Source: Clostridia bacterium
Lineage (GTDB): Bacteria; Bacillota; Clostridia; UBA1381; UBA9506
Assembly (NCBI GenBank): GCA_017549205.1
Contig: JAFYVH010000002.1
Coordinates: 1-64,000 of the forward strand
DNA length: 64,000 nucleotides
Direction of reading: 5' to 3'
Position numbers and translations under genes: made by a program. Below the pieces are notes generated by a model, which saw only the letters and a list, made by a program, of their open reading frames with translations, had not been told where the DNA came from and made no database searches. Of the stretch, positions 1 through 8,206 are shown one piece after another; positions within the stretch are counted from its first letter, which is position 1; each line of letters starts with the position of its first letter.

Positions 1-1
1 A

Positions 2-304
2 CAAAAGCAGAACTATATGCTATTATGGGATTATCAAGATGCAGGCTTTTCCCATTATTGCCTTTTAACAGAGGGAGAAAACTGTGATGATTGTAATCAT
101 TTAGCAGGTCGGATTTTTTCCATTAGTGAAGCACGGGTGGGTGAGAATTTTGCACCGATGCATTCGAACTGCAACTGTCGGGTTGGGATTTTAGATGATG
201 CAGGGCAAGTGGCTTACATTATCGATGAGGGCAAGGCAGAAAAGGAAGAAAGACACAAGGGATGGTTCTATTGTGTTTGGTATAAGGCTTTGCTATGCAG
301 ATAG
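2..304 (+). CDS. C-terminal fragment of a phage minor-head (MuF-like) protein
   Basis: The reading frame is open to the left edge of the window, so only the C-terminal end is present. It contains a CDDC pair followed about 30 residues later by HSNCNC. This spacing of CxxC and HxNCxC is typical of the C-terminal putative metal-binding knuckle of phage Mu gpF-like minor head proteins. The last 30 residues are charged and then aromatic and do not look conserved. No other phage gene follows; the next gene is a host-type transporter. It could be the end of a prophage or a degraded remnant. The family call rests on the Cys/His pattern only. Confidence 0.45.
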   Translation, partial: QKQNYMLLWDYQDAGFSHYCLLTEGENCDDCNHLAGRIFSISEARVGENFAPMHSNCNCRVGILDDAGQVAYIIDEGKAEKEERHKGWFYCVWYKALLCR

Positions 305-378
305 CCCCTCTTTCTTCAGTGGATTTCTTGCATCATTTTTAACAAAAAGATTTCTTAAAATTTATCTATTTTTTCCTC

Positions 379-407
379 TTGCATTTTGCAAAAACCCGTT
401 GTAAAAT
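379..407 (+). promoter_or_regulatory. Probable sigma-A promoter of the MFS gene
   Basis: TTGCAT and TAAAAT are separated by 17 nt, about 30 bases before the start codon. A strong Shine-Dalgarno site (AAAGGAGG) follows. Confidence 0.5.
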
Positions 408-437
408 GAGCATAATGACAAGAAAGGAGGCGGCGCC

Positions 438-1745
438 ATGATTGATCCAAAGACACTGACTTCGTCGGAACTGCAAAAAATCAACAAAAATGCGCAGGCT
501 GCCAACATTGCAATCTGTGCTATTGAATATTTTGCATCCATATTAGTTTCCGGAGTGTTCTTGGCATCCTTGCTGACAAGAATTGGTGTGCCGGATGCAG
601 TGGCCGGCATTGTTGCTTCGCTGACCTCTTTTGGCGCTTTTGCACAAATTGCGGCGTTGTTTTTTACCAGCCGTATTCGCTCGCCAAAACGCATAGTCGC
701 TATAACGCAGATTGGTTCAATGTTGTTGTTTATAACCCTTTACCTCGTTCCGTTTTTTCAGGTGTCGCAGGGGATAAAAACGACTTTGTTTATTGTCTTA
801 TATTTAAGTGCTATTTTCTCCAAATCACTGGTTGCCCCCATTTACACCAGCTGGGCTATGAGCTATGTGGATAAGCGTAGCTGGGGCGACTTTACGGCTA
901 CCAATGAGATAGTTTCTCTGATTGGAGGCATGATGTTTTCCTGGGTGATGGGTCTTTTGATTGACCACTATAATAGCATAGGAAAACCCGGCGTTGGCTT
1001 TATCCTTTCGGGTGTTACGCTTTTTGTTTTGTGTCTGTTAATCATTCTGTGTTTTATCCCCATTAAAGAGCTAAAACCCACTGAGGTAGAGAAAGAGAAA
1101 ATTTCGTTTGTTGTGACGTTGAAAACCATAATAAAGGATCAAATCTTTCGTAAAATTACCTACATGAAACTGATTTGGAGCGTTGCCGTTGGCATTGCAG
1201 CCCCTTTCTATGGTACATATTTGTACAATGAGCTGAACATCAGCCTGGCGACGGTTTCGATTATTGCAGCGGTTGCATGCACCGTGCGTGTCCTTGCCTC
1301 ACGTCCCATTGGTCGAATGGCAGACCGCACTTCACGAGTCAAGACCCTTTATCTCTGCCTGGGGGCAAGTGCTTTGGCTGCAATTGCGATGACTTTTGCC
1401 ACACCGGTAAACGGTATGGTGATGTACATTATTTTTTCTGTTTTAGAAGCGATTCATGCTGCCGGCGCCACCAATGGTGTTAGCTATATGGTGTTTGAAT
1501 TTGTGGCGCCTCCGATGCGCACCGACGCGTTTGCCATTCAGGGCGCGCTCAGCGGAGGTATCAGCCTGTTTTCGGCCTTAATAGGCGCTAAAGTTGTATC
1601 CGTCATGCAGGCAAGCGGCAACACGCTTTTTGGCATCACGGTTTATCCTCAACAAGTACTTTCGTTTGTTGCATGTTTGGTGATGGTTATACTGATTGTT
1701 TATGTTAAGACAGTTATTGAGAAGTTAGAGCATGTAGAGGAATAA
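438..1745 (+). CDS. MFS family transporter
   Basis: A 435-residue integral membrane protein with about twelve hydrophobic segments, the normal size and layout of a major facilitator superfamily carrier. A loop near residue 290 reads GRMADRTSR, a good match to the MFS loop motif (GxxaDrxgrr) that connects helices at the start of a six-helix half. The first 25 residues are polar and cytoplasmic. The start is fixed by AAAGGAGG eight to ten bases upstream. The gene is monocistronic, with its own promoter and a strong terminator. The substrate cannot be deduced from the sequence; neighbours give no hint. Confidence 0.8.
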   Translation: MIDPKTLTSSELQKINKNAQAANIAICAIEYFASILVSGVFLASLLTRIGVPDAVAGIVASLTSFGAFAQIAALFFTSRIRSPKRIVAITQIGSMLLFITLYLVPFFQVSQGIKTTLFIVLYLSAIFSKSLVAPIYTSWAMSYVDKRSWGDFTATNEIVSLIGGMMFSWVMGLLIDHYNSIGKPGVGFILSGVTLFVLCLLIILCFIPIKELKPTEVEKEKISFVVTLKTIIKDQIFRKITYMKLIWSVAVGIAAPFYGTYLYNELNISLATVSIIAAVACTVRVLASRPIGRMADRTSRVKTLYLCLGASALAAIAMTFATPVNGMVMYIIFSVLEAIHAAGATNGVSYMVFEFVAPPMRTDAFAIQGALSGGISLFSALIGAKVVSVMQASGNTLFGITVYPQQVLSFVACLVMVILIVYVKTVIEKLEHVEE

Positions 1746-1763
1746 CAGGGATTTTAAATAGAG

Positions 1764-1801
1764 AATCGGACATTCATTGTTATGAGTGTCCGATTTTTTT
1801 A
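1764..1801 (+). terminator. Rho-independent terminator of the MFS gene
   Basis: The arms AATCGGACA and TGTCCGATT pair perfectly, the stem extends inward, and a run of T follows. Confidence 0.85.
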
Positions 1802-1832
1802 TTTTCTGTTTTTTATTTTATAAAGAAAAGGT

Positions 1833-1861
1833 TTGATTTCTTTTTATTAATATGATACAAT
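1833..1861 (+). promoter_or_regulatory. Sigma-A promoter of the sodium symporter gene
   Basis: TTGATT and TACAAT are 17 nt apart. The expected transcription start near 1868 leaves an unusually long leader of about 150 nt before the gene. I found no recognisable riboswitch in that leader. Confidence 0.55.
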
Positions 1862-2021
1862 ATGAAAAGTTATTTTGTTGCAGACAAAGTGGCTATGTGT
1901 ATTTAATAAATAATCAGGGAAAACTGATACTATTATAACAGCAAAACTTAGGTTGTTTTCATAACGCAAAACAAAGGTCTATGAAAAGCGAACATAAGAG
2001 AAATGCAGAATTGAGGTTTTT

Positions 2022-3401
2022 ATGGAGAAAAAAAGAGGAACATTTACAGGCGGATTGGGGTTTGTTTTAGCGGCAGCCGGCTCAGCGGTTGGATTGGGAA
2101 ACTTATGGCGATTTCCTTATCTTGCGGCGAAGCATGGTGGCGGTGTGTTTTTGTTTGTGTATATTTTCATGGCACTCACCTTTGGCTTTACCCTTATGAT
2201 AACCGAAATTGCCATTGGGCGCAAAACAGGCCGCAGTGCCATCAAAGCCTATGCGCAGCTGAATAAAAATTTTAGGTTTTTAGGCTATTTAGCCTCCGTT
2301 ATTCCGTTTGTTATTTTTGCCTATTACTGCGTCATTGGTGGCTGGGTCATGAAATATATGGCCGATTTTATGGTGGGCAACGGCATGCAAACCGTTGCGG
2401 ACGGATATTTTCAGGGCTTTATGAAGAGCCTCTGGTCGCCGATTTTCTGGATGGCGGTGTTTATGCTCATTAGTGCTGTTATTGTCTATTTGGGCGTTGA
2501 TAAGGGCGTTGAAAAGTTTTCAAAAATCTTCATGCCGGTTTTGTTTGTTTTGATTATTGGCATTGCGGTTTTCACCATGACCTTAAAAGGTCCTCACGGA
2601 ACGGCCTTTGAAGGTCTTGCCATTTATCTCATTCCTGATTTTACCGGCATGACGGTTGGCAAGTTTTTTACGGTTTTGCTGGATGCAGCCGGCCAGATTT
2701 TCTACTCAATGAGCATCGCTATGGGCATTATGATTACCTATGGTTCTTACATGCCGAAGAACACAAACCTTGTTAAATCGGTTAACCAGATTGAAATATG
2801 TGACACGGGTGTGGCACTCTTGGCCGGTATGATTATGGTTCCTACGGTGTTTATCTTCCAAGGGGTAGCCGGTCTGGAACAATCCGGCCCCGGTCTTTTG
2901 TTCATCGCGCTGCCCAAGGTTTTTGAAGCAATGGGTTTTGCCGGCAATTTTGTGGGTGTGGCGTTCTTCCTCTTGGTTGCCTTTGCAGCACTTACCTCGT
3001 CAGTTTCACTTCTTGAGGCTGTGGTTTCCATTGTGGTTGACAAAGTGCCCTCCTGCAGCCGTAAAAAAGCATGCACCTATGTGCTTGTGCTCTCTTTGAT
3101 ATTGGCGTGCGTCACCTGCCTGGGCTATAATGTGCTTTATTTTGAATATACTTTGCCTAACGGTGTAACCGGTCAGCTTTTAGACATTATGGATTATGTA
3201 TCCAACAATGTGCTGATGCCCATTGTTGCACTTGCAACTTGCATTTTAGCCGGTTGGGTTTTAAAACCCAAAGAGATGATTGATGAAATTAAAAGCAACG
3301 GCGAAAGCTTTGACAGAGAAAGAATTTATGCAGTTATGCTTCGCTATATTGCACCATTCTTTTTGATTTTGATTTTCTTATCGGCGTTTCTCACGGCATA
3401 A
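2022..3401 (+). CDS. Neurotransmitter:sodium symporter family (LeuT/MhsT-like) amino-acid transporter
   Basis: A 459-residue membrane protein of the NSS (SNF) family. The first helix carries the family signature GSAVGLGNLWRFPY at about residues 20-33, which forms the unwound sodium and substrate site. About eleven hydrophobic segments follow, as in bacterial homologues such as MhsT and Tyt1 that take up hydrophobic or aromatic amino acids together with sodium. The protein lies in the cytoplasmic membrane. The start has only a modest Shine-Dalgarno site (GAGG). The gene stands alone behind its own promoter and long leader. The exact substrate is not visible; amino-acid uptake is inferred from the family. 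Confidence 0.88.
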   Translation: MEKKRGTFTGGLGFVLAAAGSAVGLGNLWRFPYLAAKHGGGVFLFVYIFMALTFGFTLMITEIAIGRKTGRSAIKAYAQLNKNFRFLGYLASVIPFVIFAYYCVIGGWVMKYMADFMVGNGMQTVADGYFQGFMKSLWSPIFWMAVFMLISAVIVYLGVDKGVEKFSKIFMPVLFVLIIGIAVFTMTLKGPHGTAFEGLAIYLIPDFTGMTVGKFFTVLLDAAGQIFYSMSIAMGIMITYGSYMPKNTNLVKSVNQIEICDTGVALLAGMIMVPTVFIFQGVAGLEQSGPGLLFIALPKVFEAMGFAGNFVGVAFFLLVAFAALTSSVSLLEAVVSIVVDKVPSCSRKKACTYVLVLSLILACVTCLGYNVLYFEYTLPNGVTGQLLDIMDYVSNNVLMPIVALATCILAGWVLKPKEMIDEIKSNGESFDRERIYAVMLRYIAPFFLILIFLSAFLTA

Positions 3402-3465
3402 AAAGCCTGCTAGATGGGTAAAAAATGTAATATGTGAAAAATTTGACAAAAATTTAACAAAGAGC

Positions 3466-3494
3466 TTGCATTTATAATATTCTTGTGATATACT
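3466..3494 (+). promoter_or_regulatory. Promoter of the hydrogenase-system regulator
   Basis: TTGCAT and TATACT are 17 nt apart, giving a very short leader. A TTGACA also lies at 3443-3448 but has no matching -10 at proper spacing. Confidence 0.5.
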
Positions 3495-3516
3495 AAAGAT
3501 AAGGGAGGGGATTTCT

Positions 3517-3762
3517 TTGGAGACCCGTGTGGCAGTTATCAGTATCATTGTAGAAAAGCCGGATTGTATTGGGCGGCTGAATGAACTTTTGCATGATTAC
3601 GGCGCCTATATCATTGGTCGAATGGGCATTCCCTACCAGGCAAAGGGCATTAACATCATCAGCGTTGCTATTGATGCACCGCAGGATGTGATTAACGCCT
3701 TAACAGGCAATTTGGGTAAGCTTGACGGCATTACCGCAAAGGCGGCTTATTCCAAGGTTTAA
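3517..3762 (+). CDS. TM1266-type putative [FeFe]-hydrogenase system regulator
   Basis: An 81-residue ACT-like protein matching the small family typified by TM1266, which is found beside H-cluster maturation genes and is thought to regulate the hydrogenase system. Recognisable features are the opening VAVISIIVEKPD, the central YGAYIIGRMGIPY and the conserved GINIISVAIDAP segment. The start is a TTG codon, supported by a strong GGGAGGGG site six bases upstream; no ATG is available nearby. It is followed by an attenuator-like structure and then hydG, which agrees with the family's usual position. Its ligand and mode of regulation are unknown. Confidence 0.85.
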   Translation: METRVAVISIIVEKPDCIGRLNELLHDYGAYIIGRMGIPYQAKGINIISVAIDAPQDVINALTGNLGKLDGITAKAAYSKV

Positions 3763-3780
3763 CTATTATAAATTAATAAA

Positions 3781-3886
3781 AATCCCTCTGACGCTAAAGC
3801 AAATGCTAAGGTGAAAGTGACGGATTGCGGAAACAGACAGAATATAGCTGCATCTTTCACTTTTTGCGTGGAGGATGCAGTTTTTT
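3781..3886 (+). promoter_or_regulatory. Candidate attenuator RNA / terminator between the regulator and hydG
   Basis: A 13-bp hairpin (3848-3860 with 3868-3880, including G-U pairs) with a 7-nt loop is followed by six T, forming a strong intrinsic terminator. Upstream, GTGAAAG at 3811-3817 is a perfect complement of CTTTCAC at 3854-3860 inside the terminator arm, so a competing structure is possible. Further short pairings exist (TCTG 3787-3790 with CAGA 3834-3837; CGC 3792-3794 with GCG 3827-3829; AGC 3798-3800 with GCT 3805-3807). I could not match it to a riboswitch class I know. It may be only the terminator of the preceding gene. Confidence 0.5.
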
Positions 3887-3912
3887 ATTAATTAAAAATG
3901 TCAAAAACCTTG

Positions 3913-3941
3913 TTGCATTTATAAAGATGAAAGCATATAAA
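3913..3941 (+). promoter_or_regulatory. Probable promoter of hydG
   Basis: TTGCAT and TATAAA are 17 nt apart, just past the hairpin. The TTGCATTTATAA start is shared with the promoter at 3466, which suggests the two units are expressed alike. Confidence 0.45.
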
Positions 3942-3959
3942 AAGAAAGGGTGAATTTAA

Positions 3960-5405
3960 ATGGCAGTATATAATAAAAATTCCCGTAAGGCTGAGGAATT
4001 TATTAATCATGAAGAAATTTTGGCAACACTTGCCTATGCCGAAGAGCATAAAAACGATGTGGAATTAATCGATGCCATTTTAGACAAAGCAAGACCGCAA
4101 AAAACAGAAACAGGTGTTCATTGTGAGGGGTTATCTCACAGAGAGGCTTCTGTGCTTTTGGCGTGTGAGATTCCTGAAAAAATTGAGGAAATGTATAAAA
4201 TTGCCGAAGAAATTAAGTTGGCTTTTTATGGCAAGCGTATTGTTATGTTTGCGCCTCTTTATCTGTCTAACTATTGCGTTAATGGCTGTGTTTACTGTCC
4301 TTATCATTTGCAGAACAAAACCATTCCCCGCAAAAAGCTGACACAAGAAGAGGTCAAAGCAGAGGTCATTGCCCTGCAGGATATGGGACATAAAAGACTT
4401 GCCATTGAGGCAGGAGAGCACCCCATCCACAACCCCATTGAATATATTTTGGAGTGCATTAAAACCATTTACAGCGTACACCATAAAAATGGTGACATCC
4501 GCCGTGTGAATGTCAATATTGCCGCCACAACAGTTGAAAACTATCGCAAGCTAAAAGAGGCGGGCATTGGCACCTATATTCTGTTTCAGGAAACCTATCA
4601 CAAGGAAAGCTATGAGACTCTGCATCCCACAGGCCCCAAGCATGATTATAACTACCACACAGAAGCCATGGACAGAGCTATGGATGGTGGCATTGACGAT
4701 GTGGGACTGGGCGTTTTGTTTGGTCTTGAGCTTTACAAATATGAATTTGCAGGACTCCTAATGCATGCAGAACATTTGGAGGCCGTTCATGGCGTGGGCC
4801 CTCATACCATTAGCGTACCCCGTTTAAAACGCGCCGAAGATGTTGACCCCGATGCGTTTGATAATGGCATTTCGGATGAAATCTTTACCAAAATCATTGC
4901 CTGCATTCGCATGGCAGTGCCCTACACCGGTATGATTATTTCCACCCGTGAATCAGAAGAAGTGCGGGCAAAGGCGCTGCGCGTGGGCATTTCTCAAATC
5001 AGCGGTGGCTCCAGAACAACGGTGGGCGGCTACGCAGAAGAAGAACGCCCCCACGACACAGAGCAGTTTGAGGTTTCAGACCAGCGTACCTTGGATGAAG
5101 TGGTTTGCTGGCTGATTAAAATGGGCTTTATTCCCTCTTTCTGCACGGCTTGCTATCGCGAAGGCAGAACGGGTGACCGTTTTATGAGCCTTTTAAAAAC
5201 AGGGCAGCTTTGCAATGTTTGTCAGCCCAATGCCCTCATCACTTTGAAAGAGTTTGCAACAGATTATGGCACAGAGCCTACCCAAAAAGCGGCTGAAGAG
5301 CTGATTGCAAAAGAACTTGAAACCATTAAAAATGAAAAAGTTCGTGCCATGACAGAGAAGTTTTTACAAGCGATTGAAGACGGAAAGCGTGATTTCCGCT
5401 TCTAA
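3960..5405 (+). CDS. hydG: [FeFe]-hydrogenase H-cluster maturase HydG (radical SAM tyrosine lyase)
   Basis: HydG cleaves tyrosine by radical SAM chemistry and builds the iron-CO-CN synthon for the H-cluster. The radical SAM cluster motif CX3CX2C is at C106, C110 and C113. The C-terminal auxiliary-cluster motif CX2CX22C, which separates HydG from the thiamine enzyme ThiH, is present at C395, C398 and C421. At 481 residues the length is normal. The start follows an AAAGGGTG site. The gene lies just after the TM1266-type regulator and 13 bases before hydF, a maturation operon. hydE, the third maturase gene, is not in this window. Confidence 0.96.
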   Translation: MAVYNKNSRKAEEFINHEEILATLAYAEEHKNDVELIDAILDKARPQKTETGVHCEGLSHREASVLLACEIPEKIEEMYKIAEEIKLAFYGKRIVMFAPLYLSNYCVNGCVYCPYHLQNKTIPRKKLTQEEVKAEVIALQDMGHKRLAIEAGEHPIHNPIEYILECIKTIYSVHHKNGDIRRVNVNIAATTVENYRKLKEAGIGTYILFQETYHKESYETLHPTGPKHDYNYHTEAMDRAMDGGIDDVGLGVLFGLELYKYEFAGLLMHAEHLEAVHGVGPHTISVPRLKRAEDVDPDAFDNGISDEIFTKIIACIRMAVPYTGMIISTRESEEVRAKALRVGISQISGGSRTTVGGYAEEERPHDTEQFEVSDQRTLDEVVCWLIKMGFIPSFCTACYREGRTGDRFMSLLKTGQLCNVCQPNALITLKEFATDYGTEPTQKAAEELIAKELETIKNEKVRAMTEKFLQAIEDGKRDFRF

Positions 5406-5418
5406 GGAGGCTAAAACC

Positions 5419-6618
5419 ATGCACACAACAACTCTCAATCAAACCCCCATGGCCATGCGCCTCGCCATTGGTTTTTTTGGGCGCACAAACAGTGGTAAAT
5501 CCTCACTTTTAAACGCATTGGCAGGGCAGGAGGTTTCTTTGGTTTCTGCCGTTTCGGGCACAACAACCGACCCGGTGGCAAAACCCATTGAAATCTATCC
5601 TTTAGGTCCCTGTGTGCTCCTTGACACAGCCGGATTCGGCGACGAGACGGAGCTGGGTGCTTTGCGGATGAAGCGCACCCTGGAGGCTATGGATAAAACC
5701 CATGTGGCTCTTTTGGTGCTTGCCCCTGATAATGAAGACTTTAAAGAAGAGCAGGCTTTGCTTTTGGCTTTGCAAAAGCGGAATATTCCCGTGATTTTGG
5801 TGCAGAATCAGATTGACCGCATAGACAATATAGACAGTCGACTTTTGCAGGTGGAAAAGGCACTGTCGCAGAAACCCCTTTTAGTCAGTGCAAAAGAGGG
5901 CAAGGGGCTCTCGCTCCTAAAGGAAGAGCTGGTGAAAAAAGCACCGGCTGATTTTGAAAACGAGAGCATTGTGGGTCATCTGGTTAAAGAAAATGACCGG
6001 GTGCTTTTGGTGATGCCTCAGGATATGCAGGCGCCAAAGGGGCGCTTGATTTTGCCGCAGGTGCAGGTGATTCGTGATTTGTTAGACCACGGCGCTGTTG
6101 TCACCTGTGTCACACCGGCACAGCTGCCGGCAGCTCTTTCAGACAACACGCCGGATTTAATCATTACAGATTCCCAGGTGTTCCCCCTTGTGTATGCACA
6201 AAAACCGGCAGAAAGCAGTCTAACCTCATTCTCTGTGCTGCTTGCCCGGTATAAAGGCGATATTGATGCATATGTGAAGGGTGCGGCGGCGGTGCACACC
6301 TTAAAAGCCGGTGACAAGGTGCTCATTGCAGAGGCCTGCAGCCACCAGCCTTTAGACGGCGATATTGGTCGTGTTAAAATTCCCAACTTAATACACAAAA
6401 AACTGCATCCGGACATTGAAGTGCAAGTGGTTTCGGGAAATAATTTCCCCGAGGACTTATCGCCTTATGCTCTGGTGATTCACTGTGGTGGCTGCATGTT
6501 TGGCAGACGCCAGGTGATGAGCCGTGTGATGCGGGCAGTGGAGCAGGGCGTTCCCATTACCAATTACGGAATTTTTCTTGCGGAAATGTCCGGCATTTTA
6601 GATAAGGTGGTTATGTAA
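5419..6618 (+). CDS. hydF: [FeFe]-hydrogenase maturation GTPase HydF
   Basis: HydF is the scaffold that carries the diiron subcluster and delivers it to the hydrogenase. The N-terminal GTPase domain has a P-loop (GRTNSGKSS, residues 21-29), a DTAGFGD switch II motif and NQID as the G4 motif. The iron-sulfur cluster motif CxHx45HCxxC is complete (C307, H309, H355, C356, C359). The frame is open 15 codons further upstream, but the AAGGAGG site at 5404-5410 points to the ATG at 5419, giving 399 residues. It is co-transcribed with hydG. Confidence 0.95.
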   Translation: MHTTTLNQTPMAMRLAIGFFGRTNSGKSSLLNALAGQEVSLVSAVSGTTTDPVAKPIEIYPLGPCVLLDTAGFGDETELGALRMKRTLEAMDKTHVALLVLAPDNEDFKEEQALLLALQKRNIPVILVQNQIDRIDNIDSRLLQVEKALSQKPLLVSAKEGKGLSLLKEELVKKAPADFENESIVGHLVKENDRVLLVMPQDMQAPKGRLILPQVQVIRDLLDHGAVVTCVTPAQLPAALSDNTPDLIITDSQVFPLVYAQKPAESSLTSFSVLLARYKGDIDAYVKGAAAVHTLKAGDKVLIAEACSHQPLDGDIGRVKIPNLIHKKLHPDIEVQVVSGNNFPEDLSPYALVIHCGGCMFGRRQVMSRVMRAVEQGVPITNYGIFLAEMSGILDKVVM

Positions 6619-6656
6619 AACAGAGGGTGCATAATGTGCAGAAAGGAGCTATTTCC

Positions 6657-8066
6657 ATGATTCTTGATATGCTGAAAGAACATAAAAAGCGGGAAGCCGC
6701 TTCCTTTCACATGCCAGGGCACAAAAACGGAAACGGATTTTTGGGCACGGCTTTAGAGAGTCATTTGTTCAGCTTTGATACAACTGAACTTTGTGATACA
6801 GATGCACTCATACAGCCAAGTGGGGCGATTTTGGAGGCAGAGCAAAGAGCAGCGTCACTTTATGGTGCCCGTCACAGCTTTTATTTGGTAAATGGCTCCA
6901 CAGGTGGCATTTTGGCTATGCTTTATGCAGCCTTTTCAGCAGGAGATATGGTGCTTGTTGACCGCAACTGTCACCAGTCGGTGCTTCACGGGTGCATGTT
7001 GCTGGGACTTCAGCCTGTTTACATAACGCCAAGAGCGTCAAGGCTTCCGGGTCTTCCCGGTGTGCTTGTGGCAGAAGATGTGCAATCGGCATTAAATGAG
7101 TATCCCGCAGCAAAAGGCTTGATTATCGCAAGTCCTACCTATTATGGTGAAGTGGCTGATTTGTGTGCCATTTCGAAAGTTCTTCACAAACATGGCGCAC
7201 TTTTATTGGTAGATGAGGCACATGGTGCACACTTTCCCTTTTCCGAGCTTTTTCCCAAAACAGCTATGGAGCAGGGGGCAGATTTAAGCGTTACCAGTCT
7301 TCACAAAACCATGTCGGCACCCAATCAGACCGCATTATTACATATGAGTGACACTTTTGAAATTAACGGGGTGCGAAAGGCAGTGAACATGTTCCAGACC
7401 AGCAGCCCGTCTTATCTGCTTTTGGCTGCGATGGAGCAAGCACTTTGTTTTGGTGCAGAGCAGGGAGCAGCCAAAACAGAAGAGATACTAAAGAGTCTTT
7501 CTAAAATTGATTGCCCTCGGCTTGATGACCCCTTTAAGCTGTTGCCCAACTTTAATTATGAAGATTTGTCATCCGCCGATGCAGACAAAATTTTTAGAGA
7601 AAAGTTTGGAATCTATGCAGAAATGACAACCCCTTGCGGTTTGCTTTTGATGGTTTCTTGGTGCAACACACAGGCGGATTTGGATTTGCTGCAGAAAGCC
7701 TTGGATTACTGTAATGGTGCATCTAAAGGAATGGAGCTAAGTCCGACGCCGTATGCACCACAAAAAATGCTGAACAAAAGCCTGGTGCCTTTGTGTGATT
7801 TAAAGAAGATTTCCACAGAAGAAGTGCCTTTTGATGCGGCAAAAGGGCGCATTTGTGCTTCGCCCGTATCGGCGTTTCCGCCCTGCGTTCCCATTCTGCT
7901 GCCGGGTGAAAGAATTGGGACAGAAGAAATTGAACAGTTGCATCAGCTTAAAATGCAGGGTGCAACCATTACAGGCGGGGGAGAAAAGGTCTCTGTTTTG
8001 TGTGAATCTCGTGCGAAAAAATGTAAAAAAATTGTTGAAAATAAATTGACATATCAAAAAAATTGA
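6657..8066 (+). CDS. Orn/Lys/Arg decarboxylase-family PLP enzyme (SpeA/YaaO-like)
   Basis: A fold-type I PLP enzyme of 469 residues. It opens with the family signature HMPGHK (residues 18-23), has LLVDEAHGAH as the cofactor-binding aspartate region and SLHKT with the likely Schiff-base lysine K217. The size fits the short Bacillus SpeA/YaaO group, which decarboxylate arginine or lysine in polyamine synthesis. Substrate cannot be told from sequence alone. AAAGGAG supports the ATG at 6657; an in-frame ATG 30 bases earlier lacks a site. It lies 38 bases after hydF and may be its last operon member, an unusual pairing. Confidence 0.85.
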   Translation: MILDMLKEHKKREAASFHMPGHKNGNGFLGTALESHLFSFDTTELCDTDALIQPSGAILEAEQRAASLYGARHSFYLVNGSTGGILAMLYAAFSAGDMVLVDRNCHQSVLHGCMLLGLQPVYITPRASRLPGLPGVLVAEDVQSALNEYPAAKGLIIASPTYYGEVADLCAISKVLHKHGALLLVDEAHGAHFPFSELFPKTAMEQGADLSVTSLHKTMSAPNQTALLHMSDTFEINGVRKAVNMFQTSSPSYLLLAAMEQALCFGAEQGAAKTEEILKSLSKIDCPRLDDPFKLLPNFNYEDLSSADADKIFREKFGIYAEMTTPCGLLLMVSWCNTQADLDLLQKALDYCNGASKGMELSPTPYAPQKMLNKSLVPLCDLKKISTEEVPFDAAKGRICASPVSAFPPCVPILLPGERIGTEEIEQLHQLKMQGATITGGGEKVSVLCESRAKKCKKIVENKLTYQKN

Positions 8067-8074
8067 TGTATAAT
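8046..8074 (+). promoter_or_regulatory. Consensus sigma-A promoter of the glutamate dehydrogenase gene
   Basis: A perfect TTGACA, 17 nt, TATAAT promoter that overlaps the stop codon of the preceding decarboxylase gene. The leader is about 125 nt and contains a small TTGCG-ttg-CGCAA hairpin near 8170. Confidence 0.8.
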
Positions 8075-8206
8075 ATAAAAAGATTTTATTTGATGGAAGT
8101 TTTTGACACGGTCGAAATACATCAAAATGGCATAATAATAAGTATAAAACAATGTAGTGCAAAAAGCATTGCGTTGCGCAAATAAAGAAAGGAAGTTTTG
8201 TTTATC

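Noticed and set aside
362-694. 110-codon minus-strand frame over the start of the MFS gene
   Set aside because: It is the antisense of a clear membrane protein gene, with no ribosome site and no family resemblance.
3785-3835. Possible c-di-GMP (GEMM), cobalamin or TPP riboswitch before hydG
   Set aside because: Fragments such as GACGC and AAAGC occur, but the conserved core sequences and stem order of these classes are missing, so no class was assigned.
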